Below, piece after piece: positions 23,311 through 36,935 of a DNA stretch of 64,000 nt. Position 1 is the stretch's first letter. Each line of letters starts with the position of its first letter. The DNA comes from CAZQYC01 sp964597495. Its GTDB lineage: Bacteria > Pseudomonadota > Gammaproteobacteria > Steroidobacterales > Steroidobacteraceae. The notes below the pieces were generated by a model. That model saw only the letters and a list, made by a program, of their open reading frames with translations, was not told where the DNA came from and did no database searches. The translations under genes were made by a program, and so were the position numbers. The stretch lies in the NCBI GenBank assembly GCA_964597495.1, contig CAZQYC010000004.1:1-64000 (forward strand), given 5' to 3'.

Positions 23311-24378
23311 TCACGCCTCTCGACTCGCCTCGCGGTAAGACATCATCCGTTGCTGACGTTCATCCCAAAGACTCGCTTGAAAGCAGCCCAGAATATCTCG
23401 TGGCATTAGCGAGGTCACCGCTGGCGATTGCAGACCCGGGATGGCCGCCATTGCTTCCGGCAGGCGATAGAAGGGAATGCGCACGTTGACATGATGCACG
23501 TGGTGATACCCGATGTTTCCCGTAAACCACTTCATGACCTTGTTCAACCGTAAATAGCTCGAAGACAGCAGCGCACCTCGATAGAACGTCCAAGTCTCGG
23601 GCGTCAGCACACGCATTTGCTTGAAGCTGTGCTGGGCAAAGAACAGATAACTGCCCAGCACCGACGCCAGCGTCATGGGCAGCAAGATTACGAAGAAGGC
23701 GTTGTCGAAGCCGCCAAACACCGAAAGGACTGCGATGAGACCGCCGTGAGCCAAGATAGACAATGCCGAATCCCAGTGCTTGAGCGGATCGCGCAACAGA
23801 GGGAGCAACGTTATGCAGAACGCAAAGACCGTGATATAGCCGAAGAGCACGATGACGGGATGGCGGCTCGCGCGATAGGAGGCTCGTTCGCTGCGCGAGA
23901 ACGTGCGCCACATACGCGTCGTGACCATGGGAAATGCCCCCGTCGTCTCGGTGGATATCTGACCCACATGACCGTGATGATGGTTGTGGCTCTTCTTCCA
24001 CGAACGCGCCGGCGTGAGCACAAAACAACCGTAGACATGGAAGAGGATTGAGGCTAACCGCGATTCCCGCAGAATCGCTCCATGCATGAAATCGTGATAG
24101 GTGATGAAGGCGCGCACCATCAGCAAGCAGCCTAGAATTGCCAATGCGGTACGCAATGGCCACCACGCTACCAATCCGGCGCCGGTCAGCGCGGCAATCA
24201 CCAAGGTAAAGACCGAAATCACGTGCGCCCAACTTCGAGCCACCGATTCACTCGCGAACGGACGCGTCGCCTGCAAGAGGTCGCGTCCTAACTTACCGTC
24301 GGCGAAATGTTCCGGACGATCGGAGTCGTATTGAAGACTAGCTGCGATCGACGCATCGTCCGGGTAGTCTGTTCTCAT
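23311..24378 (-). CDS. Membrane fatty acid desaturase
   Basis: About 355 residues starting MRTDYPDDASIAAS, with a near-perfect GGAGG nine bases upstream. Boxes HDFMHG, KKSHNHHHGHVG and YHHVHHVNVRIPFYRL are those of acyl-lipid desaturases (DesA-like/delta-12 type) rather than of the delta-9 acyl-CoA type at 12.7 kb. Several membrane helices lie between the boxes. It sits inside the glycogen cluster, about 200 bp upstream of glgX on the same strand; the gap holds no gene. Confidence 0.85.
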   Translation of the reverse strand: MRTDYPDDASIAASLQYDSDRPEHFADGKLGRDLLQATRPFASESVARSWAHVISVFTLVIAALTGAGLVAWWPLRTALAILGCLLMVRAFITYHDFMHGAILRESRLASILFHVYGCFVLTPARSWKKSHNHHHGHVGQISTETTGAFPMVTTRMWRTFSRSERASYRASRHPVIVLFGYITVFAFCITLLPLLRDPLKHWDSALSILAHGGLIAVLSVFGGFDNAFFVILLPMTLASVLGSYLFFAQHSFKQMRVLTPETWTFYRGALLSSSYLRLNKVMKWFTGNIGYHHVHHVNVRIPFYRLPEAMAAIPGLQSPAVTSLMPRDILGCFQASLWDERQQRMMSYREASREA

Positions 24379-24474
24379 TAACGTCCTCCTCAATACTGAT
24401 TTACCACGCCGCATCGTAGCCCTTTTCGAAATGAATTAGGCAAAACGCTCGAAAAGGTATACAAGGATCTTGAA

Positions 24475-24855
24475 ATGAAAACTTACCGTCACCGCAGCAG
24501 CGCGATTCGCGAGGCATTGCCCTTTATCGCACTCAGCGACATTCCGGCCGAACACAAGAGTGTCGTCATGGAAGTGATCGCCCAGGCATTGAAGGATGCG
24601 GAGGAATCGGAACGGAGCGGCCTCAATCGCAGTAAGGTCGGGCCGTGGACGGCCGAGGAGTTACAAGCGGTGGCCGCGCGCCTCGACGGAAAGATTGCGG
24701 CGAATTGGCAGCACGCCGATGAGTTGGTGATCGATTTGGCGGCGCGCTTGAACCGCAACGCGGCCGACGTCAAAGAAAAGGCCAAGGAACTGGGTTTCGC
24801 CGCCGGCGTCGACTACCGAATCGCGCGGGAACGATGGGCTCGCGAGAATCCATGA
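24475..24855 (+). CDS. Hypothetical protein
   Basis: A 126-residue acidic-helical protein from MKTYRHRSSAIREALPFIAL. It contains VGPWTAEELQAVAARLDGKIAANWQHADELVIDLAARLNRNAADVKEKAKELGF, which looks like a helical DNA-binding-type repeat (SANT/Myb-like rhythm with W and spaced helices), but I do not recognise the family. AAGGAT precedes the start. Divergent from the desaturase gene and overlapping the next gene as ATGA. Confidence 0.65.
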   Translation: MKTYRHRSSAIREALPFIALSDIPAEHKSVVMEVIAQALKDAEESERSGLNRSKVGPWTAEELQAVAARLDGKIAANWQHADELVIDLAARLNRNAADVKEKAKELGFAAGVDYRIARERWARENP

Positions 24856-25064
24856 ATCAGAGCGAATACTTCATCGACCGGCATCGAGTGATCTTCGACT
24901 CCGGTATCGGCTGGCACTGCGTATGCGCTGAATTCGTCAAGCTGAACGACTGCAAGCATACGCGCGAGTCCGCCGGACGACGCGCGGCGCAAGAACTCAT
25001 CAAAAATCGCCGGAAGCAAGCGTACGGCACCCTGGCCCTATTCTCGAACCGCATTACCGAATAA
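24852..25064 (+). CDS. Small hypothetical protein
   Basis: About 70 residues (MNQSEYFIDRHRVIFDSGIGWHCVCAEF...). ATG 24852 overlaps the TGA of the preceding gene, indicating coupled translation; the longer frame from 24834 is not needed. Contains a C-x-C and a basic C-terminal half. It faces glgB end to end about 50 bp away. Not recognised. Confidence 0.6.
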   Translation: MNQSEYFIDRHRVIFDSGIGWHCVCAEFVKLNDCKHTRESAGRRAAQELIKNRRKQAYGTLALFSNRITE

Positions 25065-25111
25065 ATCCCTCCTTAAACCGAATCAGTAACGCTCCTGGAC
25101 GAAACGGACTA

Positions 25112-27334
<2,223 letters not shown>

Positions 27335-27360
27335 AAGAGTTTAGATACGGACGATGGCCT

Positions 27361-29841
<2,481 letters not shown>

Positions 29842-29857
29842 GGCAAATTAACTCCAG

Positions 29858-30169
29858 TTACTTCTTCTCCGACGCGGGTTCGCTGGCGTTCTGGTTGGCG
29901 TTTTGGGCGGTGGCGAAATACGAAGGCGGGCGGTCGAGGCAACGGGTCTTGCCTGCCGGAACAGGCCGAGCATTGGCAGGAGCCGGCGGGATCACGAGTG
30001 AATTGGAGCGATCGGGCGCCGTTAGCCCCTCGGGAGCGCGCAAGGACGGCACGCTTGCAGCTGCCATATAAGGTGCCTTCGAATAGTCGCAGGTCGGCTC
30101 CGATTTGCAGGCTACCAGCCCGCAAGCTCCGACTAGTAGTACTGCGATTTTTAACTTTGAAACAAACAT
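29858..30169 (-). CDS. Hypothetical lipoprotein
   Basis: A 103-residue protein beginning MFVSKLKIAVLLVGACGLVACKS; the lipobox LVAC puts the lipidated Cys at residue 21. The mature part is proline-rich and lacks clear secondary structure; APEGLTAPDRSNSLVIPP resembles the BamC-type N-terminal linker of outer-membrane lipoproteins. It ends 16 bp before the glgP start on the same strand. Function unknown. Confidence 0.72.
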   Translation of the reverse strand: MFVSKLKIAVLLVGACGLVACKSEPTCDYSKAPYMAAASVPSLRAPEGLTAPDRSNSLVIPPAPANARPVPAGKTRCLDRPPSYFATAQNANQNASEPASEKK

Positions 30170-30198
30170 CTATAGGCCTTTGACTCGTGCGAGAAGCG

Positions 30199-30918
30199 TC
30201 ACCGTACCGTTGCCGCGACATGAAGTCCAGCGGTGCATTGCTGCAATAACTTTTTCGTCTCGGCCTCGGTCAAATCGCGCCACTGGCCGATTTTCAAAGT
30301 GCCGAGTTCGATGTGCATGATCCGAATGCGTTGCAAGCGCCGTACCCGATAGCCGAAAACCGCGCACATCCGGCGAATTTGGCGATTTAGCCCCTGCGTA
30401 AGCGTGATTCCGAAAACGGCCGAGGCCAGACGCTTAGTCCGGCAAGGGCGGGTCACGGTTCCCAAAATGCGCACACCGGCTGCCATCCCGCTCAAAAATG
30501 CGGCAGTGACCGGCTTGTCCACGGTCACGACGTATTCCTTTTCGTGTGCGTTCTCCGCCCTGAGCACGCGATTGACGATGTCGCCGTTGTTGGTCAGCAA
30601 AATCAATCCTTCGGAGTCCTTGTCCAAGCGGCCGATCGGAAAGATGCGTTCGTCGTGCCCGATAAAGTCGACAATGTTGCCTTCAATACTGCGGTCGGTC
30701 GTGCAAGTAATGCCCACGGGCTTATTGAAGGCAATATAGACATCTTGAGGCTTCGACTTGAGCGATTTGCCGTCGATCAAAACATCGTCGCCGTTGTTGA
30801 CTTGAGTGCCAAGCGTGGCGACCACGCCATTGATCGAAACGCGTCCGGCTTCGATCCAGCTGTCCGCTTCGCGCCGCGAACAGACGCCGGTGTCGCTGAT
30901 GAATTTATTGAGGCGCAT
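30199..30918 (-). CDS. rluF: 23S rRNA pseudouridine synthase, RluF/RsuA family
   Basis: About 239 residues. MRLNKFISDTGVCSRREADSWIEAGRVSING is an S4 RNA-binding domain; PIGRLDKDSEGLILLTNNGD contains the catalytic Asp; TLTQGLNRQIRRMCAVFGYRVRRLQRIRIMHIELG is the C-terminal signature. The combination of R-L-N-K-F-I-S and F-G-Y-x-V-x-x-L-x-R-I-R-I-M points to RluF (U2604). The start at 30918 is used; the upstream in-frame region belongs to the gap before the SUI1 gene. Confidence 0.88.
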   Translation of the reverse strand: MRLNKFISDTGVCSRREADSWIEAGRVSINGVVATLGTQVNNGDDVLIDGKSLKSKPQDVYIAFNKPVGITCTTDRSIEGNIVDFIGHDERIFPIGRLDKDSEGLILLTNNGDIVNRVLRAENAHEKEYVVTVDKPVTAAFLSGMAAGVRILGTVTRPCRTKRLASAVFGITLTQGLNRQIRRMCAVFGYRVRRLQRIRIMHIELGTLKIGQWRDLTEAETKKLLQQCTAGLHVAATVR

Positions 30919-30940
30919 TACGGCGGCAGAATCGAAAAAC

Positions 30941-31297
30941 TCATCCCCCAACCCGTTTTGCTTTGAAGCCCAACTTGGACAACTCCGCAACTAGCGTATC
31001 GCGGTGCTCGCCTTGGATTTCGATGACGCCATCCTTGACGGTACCGCCGGTACCGCAACGCTTCTTCAACTGAGTCGCCAACTTCTCCAGGTCCGCGTCA
31101 TTTACCGGCACGCCGCTTACGAGCGTGACGCCTTTGCCGGCTCGACCCTTGGTCTCGCGGCTAACGCGTATCACGCCATCACCGTGTGCCGGCTTGGTGG
31201 CTCCTTTGCAGACGCAGGCGGTCACGGCACGCAAGCATTGGGGACAGAGACGGCCAATGCCCGTGCTATAGACCAAACCGCCGTTCTTGTTCGCCAT
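30941..31297 (-). CDS. yciH: YciH/SUI1-like translation initiation factor
   Basis: About 118 residues. VSRETKGRAGKGVTLVSGVP and LKKRCGTGGTVKDGVIEIQGEHRD are the SUI1 (eIF1-like) domain; the N-terminus LCPQCLRAVTACVC has a C-x-x-C...C-x-C cluster that may bind zinc. The homologue in E. coli affects start-codon fidelity in vitro. It begins one base after the MFS gene stop, so the pair is likely cotranscribed. Confidence 0.88.
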   Translation of the reverse strand: MANKNGGLVYSTGIGRLCPQCLRAVTACVCKGATKPAHGDGVIRVSRETKGRAGKGVTLVSGVPVNDADLEKLATQLKKRCGTGGTVKDGVIEIQGEHRDTLVAELSKLGFKAKRVGG

Positions 31298-31298
31298 G

Positions 31299-32966
31299 CT
31301 ACGAAACCTCTGTTGTTGGCCGGCCAAAAGCGGGGCTGTCGCGCAACGGCAATACCGGCACGAACAACGTGATGAACAGACCGAGGCCGATAATCCACAG
31401 CGCGCCGAGCAGCATCGAGACAATCGAGACGGAAAAGCCTTCCTTGATGCCACGTTCGATTCGCGAGGCGATTCGATCGAGCGTGGCCGGAGGTAGTTCG
31501 ATACCGCGGGCTCGCGCACCAGTCTCGACTTCGGCACGAATGCTTCCAGGATTCATGGCTCGCGCCTGCATATGCCCGAGATCGATTTTTTCGGCCGCCA
31601 TTCCCGGAACGTCGGGCAGACGCTTGGGCAACTCTCGCACCAAGTTATGCGTCAGTATCGTTCCGAATATCGCAATGCCGACGGTCGAACCGATCTGACG
31701 AAAGAACTGACTGCTGCTGGTGGCGATGCCCAATTGATTCAACGGCGCGGCATTCTGCACGGCGATGCTGTAAAGACTTTGGGCCGGGCCTAACCCCACT
31801 CCCACGAGCAACAAGCGCCAATTGAGTTCGCGGATAGTCGTGTCCGGGCCGATCTGCGCGAGCAACACGACACCTATAAATAGAGTGATACAACCGACAA
31901 TCATCAGCGGTTTGTAACGGCCGGTCTTTCTCACGTAGCGCCCGCTGATCATGGCAGTGCCCATGAGTCCCAGCATCAACGGCAACATCGAAAATCCGCT
32001 GCGCATCGCGTTCACGCCGAGTACCAGTTGCATGTAGAGAGGCATAAACATCACGACGCCGAAGAATGCCATGTTGATGACGAACGACGCTGCGTTGGTC
32101 ACGGCAAAAGCGCGATTCCGGAGCAGCGGCAGGGGCATGATCGGATCAGCGACGCGCGCTTCGGTGTAAATGAAGACAACAAGCGAAGTGGCCGAAACAC
32201 CCAGGAGCACGAGAATTTGCGGCGAACTCCAAGCGTATTTATTTCCGGCCCACGTCAATGCGAGCAACAACGGGACGAACGCAGCGATCAAAAAAAATGC
32301 GCCCCAGTAGTCGACCCGTCCGCCAGTCGGCTCGTTGGTTCGATGCATCTTGAAGATAATTAGAAAAAGCGCGACTAAGCCCAACGGCAAATTCACATAG
32401 AACACCCAACGCCAACCCGCCACCGTGTTACCGAATACGTCCATGGTGCCGTGGTCCGTAAAGAAGCCGCCGATGGTGGGTCCCGCAACGCTCGACAAAC
32501 TGAATACCGCCACGAACCAGCCCATGACTTTGCCCCGATCCCGAGGCGGATAGAGATCGCCGATGACGGCGAACGCTCCGCTGAACAGCGCACCGCTACC
32601 GATACCTTGGATGGCGCGGCAAACGATTAACTGGATCATGCCTCCGCCGACCAGCGGGAGGTCGCCGAATTCACCGGCCAGGCCACAAAGCGCCGACCCA
32701 AACAGAAAGATGCTCACTCCCACCGTGAGAATTATTTTTCGGCCGTACATATCGCCGAGCTTCCCGTAGATCGGCACCATTACCGTGGACGTGAGCATGT
32801 AGGCGGTTGCCGTCCACGAATACATCTCGAGGCCCCGCAATTCAGCGATGATGCGTGGCATAGCGGTCGACACGACGGTTTGATCGAGCGCGCTCAACAA
32901 AAACACCGTCATGATGGCGACGATAGTGAGACGCTTCTCGCGCTCGGTGATCGAAGCGGAAATCAC
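31299..32966 (-). CDS. MFS transporter, DHA2 (EmrB/QacA) family, 14 TM
   Basis: A 555-residue drug:proton antiporter-type protein. LSALDQTVVSTAMPRIIAEL is the DHA2 motif D1; YGKLGDMYGRKIILTVG is motif A; the GSGALFSGAFAVIGDLYPPRDRG stretch is motif C-like. About fourteen helices. No HlyD partner adjoins it, in contrast to the emrAB pair at 39.6 kb. Substrate unknown. Confidence 0.87.
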   Translation of the reverse strand: MISASITEREKRLTIVAIMTVFLLSALDQTVVSTAMPRIIAELRGLEMYSWTATAYMLTSTVMVPIYGKLGDMYGRKIILTVGVSIFLFGSALCGLAGEFGDLPLVGGGMIQLIVCRAIQGIGSGALFSGAFAVIGDLYPPRDRGKVMGWFVAVFSLSSVAGPTIGGFFTDHGTMDVFGNTVAGWRWVFYVNLPLGLVALFLIIFKMHRTNEPTGGRVDYWGAFFLIAAFVPLLLALTWAGNKYAWSSPQILVLLGVSATSLVVFIYTEARVADPIMPLPLLRNRAFAVTNAASFVINMAFFGVVMFMPLYMQLVLGVNAMRSGFSMLPLMLGLMGTAMISGRYVRKTGRYKPLMIVGCITLFIGVVLLAQIGPDTTIRELNWRLLLVGVGLGPAQSLYSIAVQNAAPLNQLGIATSSSQFFRQIGSTVGIAIFGTILTHNLVRELPKRLPDVPGMAAEKIDLGHMQARAMNPGSIRAEVETGARARGIELPPATLDRIASRIERGIKEGFSVSIVSMLLGALWIIGLGLFITLFVPVLPLRDSPAFGRPTTEVS

Positions 32967-33040
32967 TGCTTACTCTCTAGCGAAAGAGGAACGCGACCGA
33001 AGATCATAAGCGCTGCAAGACTCTCCGCATCGACGGTCAG

Positions 33041-34645
33041 CTATTTGACGAATCGTTCGCGCAGTTTGATTTTCCAAAATTTTCCCGTCGACGTGCGCGG
33101 TATCGCATCGATGAACTCGAAGCGGTCCGGAAGCTGCCATTTTGCGAAGGCTGACGAAAGGTGCTCGCGAAGTTGATCGGGAGTCGCCGCCGCCGCCTTC
33201 TTCAGCACTACGCAAGCGAGCGGCCGCTCGCTCCATTTGTCGTCGGGAATGGCGATGACCGCCGCCTCGGCAACGGCTGGATGACCCATGAGCAGATTTT
33301 CCATGTCGACCGAACTGATCCATTCGCCGCCGGACTTGATCAAGTCCTTAGTGCGATCGACGATGCGAAGATAACCGTGCTCATCGACCGTTGCGACATC
33401 GCCGGTGCGCAGCCAGCCGTCGTTCGTAAATTTGGCAGGATCGTGCGGAACGTTGAAGTAACTGCCGGTGATCGTTGGACCGCGGACTTGAATTTCGCCG
33501 CGCGCCTGGCCATTCCAGGGCTGAACGGCGCCGTCGTCGTCGACAATTCGCAAGTCGACGAAAGGTGTCGGAACGCCCGCCGCCGTCTTCAATCGAACAC
33601 GTTGCTCTTCGCTTGCGTCGGCAAATTCCGGTTTGATGTAGGACATGCTCACTAACGGGCTTGTCTCCGTCATCCCCCATCCCTGTACGATTTCGCCACC
33701 GTGGCGAGCGAAGGCACGGATCAGCGACTCGGGTACGGCCGCTCCACCCACGAGCGTACGCAAGCCTTTCGGCAGCGAGTAACGCTCGGGCTGGGCATCG
33801 AGCAATTGGACGATCCCAAACCAAATCGTCGGAACGCCGAGCGCGTAGGTCGGTTGTTCCGCAGCGGACAAATCGAGCAAATCGGCGGGCGAAAGGTGTG
33901 GACCCGGCAAAATCAGTTTCAGCCCCATCATGAGAGCGGCGTACGGAACGCCCCAGCAATTCACGTGGAATAACGGCGTGACGGCCAAAATGCGATCGCG
34001 ACTCCCAAGCCCCCAATAATCCGGCAGGCTTGCGATCAACGAATGCAGAACGGTGGAACGATGCGAATACACCACGCCTTTCGGGCTGCCGGTGGTGCCC
34101 GACGTATAGCACATGCTAATCGGATCGTCTTCCTCATGGGGAACATAGTCGAAGTTCGCCGGTGCATCGGCTAGAAATTTTTCATAGTCGATCAGCGGAG
34201 CATCGACCTTCGCGCCGGTAAGCGGCACCACGATGACCTTTTCGAATTGCACTTGATCGCGAATCTTTTCGTAGATCGGCAATAAAACGTCGTCGATGAC
34301 GAGAAACCGATCTTCGGCGTGCTTGGCGATCCAGGTGATTTCCTCCGGAGTCAGTCGCAAATTCAGCGTGTGCGTAACGCCTCCCGCTGCCGGAATGCCG
34401 AAGTAACACTCGACATGCGCGTAGTGATTCCAACTTAAGGTTGCAACCCGGTCACCTTTTTTTAGGCCCGCCGACTGGAGCGCCGACGCAAGCTGCCGCG
34501 CCCGTCGGTAGATATCGCTGAATCGATGCCTAACGATCGACTTATCGGGCAAGCGGCTGACCACCTCGGATTGCGGATACAGTTTGCCCGCGCGTTCCAA
34601 AATTGAATTCACCGACAGCGGCACGTGCTGCATCGTCGACTTCAT
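33041..34645 (-). CDS. Fatty-acyl-CoA synthetase (AMP-forming)
   Basis: A 534-residue ANL-family enzyme. YTSGTTGSPKGVVYSHRS is the AMP-binding P-loop; GWGMTETSP and WLRTGDVATVDEHGYLRIVDRTKDLIKSGGEWIS are motifs A5/A7 and the hinge; ISS...GK near PRTSTGKFWK has the catalytic lysine. The overall pattern (V-G-G-A-A-V-P-E-S) is that of medium/long-chain ligases of the AlkK type. It activates fatty acids for beta-oxidation or lipid synthesis. Stands alone on the minus strand. Confidence 0.87.
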   Translation of the reverse strand: MKSTMQHVPLSVNSILERAGKLYPQSEVVSRLPDKSIVRHRFSDIYRRARQLASALQSAGLKKGDRVATLSWNHYAHVECYFGIPAAGGVTHTLNLRLTPEEITWIAKHAEDRFLVIDDVLLPIYEKIRDQVQFEKVIVVPLTGAKVDAPLIDYEKFLADAPANFDYVPHEEDDPISMCYTSGTTGSPKGVVYSHRSTVLHSLIASLPDYWGLGSRDRILAVTPLFHVNCWGVPYAALMMGLKLILPGPHLSPADLLDLSAAEQPTYALGVPTIWFGIVQLLDAQPERYSLPKGLRTLVGGAAVPESLIRAFARHGGEIVQGWGMTETSPLVSMSYIKPEFADASEEQRVRLKTAAGVPTPFVDLRIVDDDGAVQPWNGQARGEIQVRGPTITGSYFNVPHDPAKFTNDGWLRTGDVATVDEHGYLRIVDRTKDLIKSGGEWISSVDMENLLMGHPAVAEAAVIAIPDDKWSERPLACVVLKKAAAATPDQLREHLSSAFAKWQLPDRFEFIDAIPRTSTGKFWKIKLRERFVK

Positions 34646-34939
34646 CGCGGTAGTTACTCCAAAGGTTTGAGTTCGGCCTAACGAGGGGCCGGGAGAGTAA
34701 CGCGAATAAAGGAGGTTCGGAAAGCCGATAGTTACAAGACGGCTTTTATGAAGACTTGGGCAACGTCTTAAATGGGGATTCGAGCGAATACGATTTATGA
34801 CTTAAGACAGTGCCAACCACAAATCGGTATCGGAAGGATCATGATGGCCGGAGTAGAGTGAGGCGCCCTTCAGGCGGTACTCCGGCCAACGTTATCGATC
34901 AATTAACAAAACAAAAGACATCCATCGAATCGACATGGC
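34646..34939. other. Intergenic region with one strong hairpin
   Basis: No gene is seen here. GGCCGGAGTA (34846-34855) and TACTCCGGCC (34878-34887) form a perfect 10-bp stem with a 22-base loop. No T-run follows on either strand, so its role as terminator for the small gene to the right is doubtful. The part 35012-35312 also holds no gene beyond leader DNA. Confidence 0.5.
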
Positions 34940-35011
34940 TTAGCGCTCGGTAAGCGCGGCATGAGCGGCAAAGAGGATGCTTGCGATGCTAAGTAAAATC
35001 AGTAACAACAT
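34940..35011 (-). CDS. Small membrane protein of 23 residues
   Basis: ATG at 35011 is preceded by AAAGGAG with six T bases between, a strong ribosome site. The peptide MLLLILLSIASILFAAHAAL plus TER is a single hydrophobic helix with a charged end, typical of single-pass inner-membrane small proteins. A longer frame upstream from 35146 has no such signal. Not recognised. Confidence 0.55.
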   Translation of the reverse strand: MLLLILLSIASILFAAHAALTER

Positions 35012-35312
35012 AAAAAACTCCTTTGATGACTGGGTTTGTGCGATTGCTGCAATGCAGCAGTTGCGATGCAGCATAACATAAAAACCGAAGTTCGCAAGCG
35101 CCCTTTCTACCTGTTCCAACTCGTTCTGGAAGCTGTTAAGCAGCAATATGATTGATACTAATTTCTTTTTAAAACAATGATTTATGCCTCACTCGAATAA
35201 AAAACGACACCAAGTCGTCACCCATTGGAACCGACCCTTAATTTTCTAGAAGGCACTCGAGTAACCGTTAGCTCACGTAGTTTTGGCAATCAGCCATGCC
35301 TATGCTTATCCC

Positions 35313-35774
35313 ATGAAAAAGCTGCTCCTGATTTATGGCGGACATCCGGGTGGGCGCATAGCCGCTATGAGCGAGGCCGTTAGCCAGGGAACCGCAGATT
35401 TTGGAAGCGAAGTGGAATTGCGCGTGCTGCCCGCACTGCAAGCCGATATCAATGACTTGCTCTGGTGTGAAGGCCTTTTGATCGGCACGCCGGAGCATTT
35501 CGGCTACATGTCCGGTGCCGTTAAAGACTTTTTCGATCGAACGTTTTATCCGGCAGAGGGCAAAGTCGACGGCCTACCCTATGCGCTCTACGTAAGCGCG
35601 GGAAATGACGGAACTGGCGCTGTCTCCTCGATCGAGCGCATCGCAATCGGATACAAATGGAAATGCGTCATTGAACCGCTGATCGTGCGGGGGGCACCGA
35701 CTGATGCAGCAATCGCTCAATGTCACGAATTGGGAGCAACGATGGCGGCCGGTTTAATCGCAGGGATATTTTAA
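35313..35774 (+). CDS. Flavodoxin-like/NADPH-dependent FMN protein
   Basis: About 153 residues from MKKLLLIYGGHPGGRIAAM; the flavin phosphate loop is represented by GGHPGGRIA. LIGTPEHFGYMSGAVKDFFDRTFYPAEGKVDGLPYALYVSAGNDG is the typical flavodoxin-fold core with the F-G-x-x-S-G-x-x-K-D-F-x-D segment. ATG 35313 is preferred over 35283 since the fold starts there. Electron donor or quinone reductase role is inferred. Confidence 0.8.
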   Translation: MKKLLLIYGGHPGGRIAAMSEAVSQGTADFGSEVELRVLPALQADINDLLWCEGLLIGTPEHFGYMSGAVKDFFDRTFYPAEGKVDGLPYALYVSAGNDGTGAVSSIERIAIGYKWKCVIEPLIVRGAPTDAAIAQCHELGATMAAGLIAGIF

Positions 35775-35853
35775 GCGGGACTCACGTTGTGCTTGCAGGC
35801 CCAATAGCACCTACCTAGAGTGATGCATTCCAAATGCGAATGAAGGTGGAGCC

Positions 35854-36783
35854 ATGCTTGACGAGCGGGCAACTCGCGACTCAGATAAGAAAATGCTGGA
35901 GTCAATGCGCGAAGCAGCAACGGCTGCGGGCGTCATGCCCCGCGAGTTCGTATTGCCGACCGATCACTTTACGGTCGTCAACAATTTAAAGCTCCATTAC
36001 CTCGATTGGGGAAATGCACACCAGCCGCCGATCCTCCTGCTGCACGGCGTTCGCTTGCAGGCGCATACCTGGGACATGGCTGCCCTTCTACTTCGCGATC
36101 ACTACCATCTTATTGCCGTCGATCAACGCGGTCATGGCGATAGCGACTGGACGGCCGATACCGAATTCAACAATGATACGTTCGACCTGATGCTTGAAGA
36201 CACGCGTCAGCTGGTCGCGCATTTGGGACTCAAGAAATTCACGCTCGTCGGCATGTCGATGGGCGGCATTAACGCCATGCGTTATGCCGCGACTTTTCCG
36301 GACACTCTAGCGGCGCTTTGCATAGTGGATATCGCCCCCACCACGATGCAGAGCGGCGTGTTGAGCATAGAGGGATTCAAAACTGAAACCGAAACCCTGA
36401 GTCGCTTCGAAGACTTCCTGGAACGCTCGCACAAATTCCTACCGCACCGGCCAATCGCGCAGTTGCGTTACAGCTTGATGCACAGCTTGAAGAAACTACC
36501 CGACGGCCGTTGGACCTGGAAACAAGACTATCGCGCCGGCGCACTCAGAAGCACGCGACCTCTCGCCGAGTTGTGGGGCGACTTGCCAAAAATCACCGCC
36601 CCTACACTGTTTATGCGCGGCGCGCAGAGCAATGTGCTTGCACCCGATATTGCCGAGCGAGCGGCAGCGACGGTGAAGGATGGAATGCTAGTGACGATCG
36701 ATCCAGCGACGCACAACGTGCATAGCGATAATCCAAACGCATTCGCCCGCGAGCTGCACGCCTTCCTGCAAGCGAAACTTTGA
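35854..36783 (+). CDS. Alpha/beta hydrolase
   Basis: A 309-residue protein. LLLHGVRLQAHTWD is the oxyanion-hole strand, DQRGHGDSDW the following turn, and LVGMSMGGINAMRYA the nucleophile elbow (Ser in G-M-S-M-G). The catalytic His is in ATHNVHSDNP. Start ATG 35854 has GGTGGAG upstream. Related to haloalkane-dehalogenase-like and esterase members; the substrate cannot be told. Confidence 0.85.
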   Translation: MLDERATRDSDKKMLESMREAATAAGVMPREFVLPTDHFTVVNNLKLHYLDWGNAHQPPILLLHGVRLQAHTWDMAALLLRDHYHLIAVDQRGHGDSDWTADTEFNNDTFDLMLEDTRQLVAHLGLKKFTLVGMSMGGINAMRYAATFPDTLAALCIVDIAPTTMQSGVLSIEGFKTETETLSRFEDFLERSHKFLPHRPIAQLRYSLMHSLKKLPDGRWTWKQDYRAGALRSTRPLAELWGDLPKITAPTLFMRGAQSNVLAPDIAERAAATVKDGMLVTIDPATHNVHSDNPNAFARELHAFLQAKL

Positions 36784-36935
36784 TCAAGACGCCGGCTCCT
36801 CCAGTGTCTCGCCCGGCGCGGTTTCCGCAATTGTCCATAAAGTAAGCTACCGCACGCACGGTCGGATCAAGGTATTTTGCCCAAGCGTCTGCAGTCGGCT
36901 ATCTTGCGCCTTCGCCTACATTCAAAAACAACGGG

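Noticed and set aside
34846..34887. Hairpin as an intrinsic terminator
   Set aside because: The stem is strong, but there is no T-run on either side and the loop is long.
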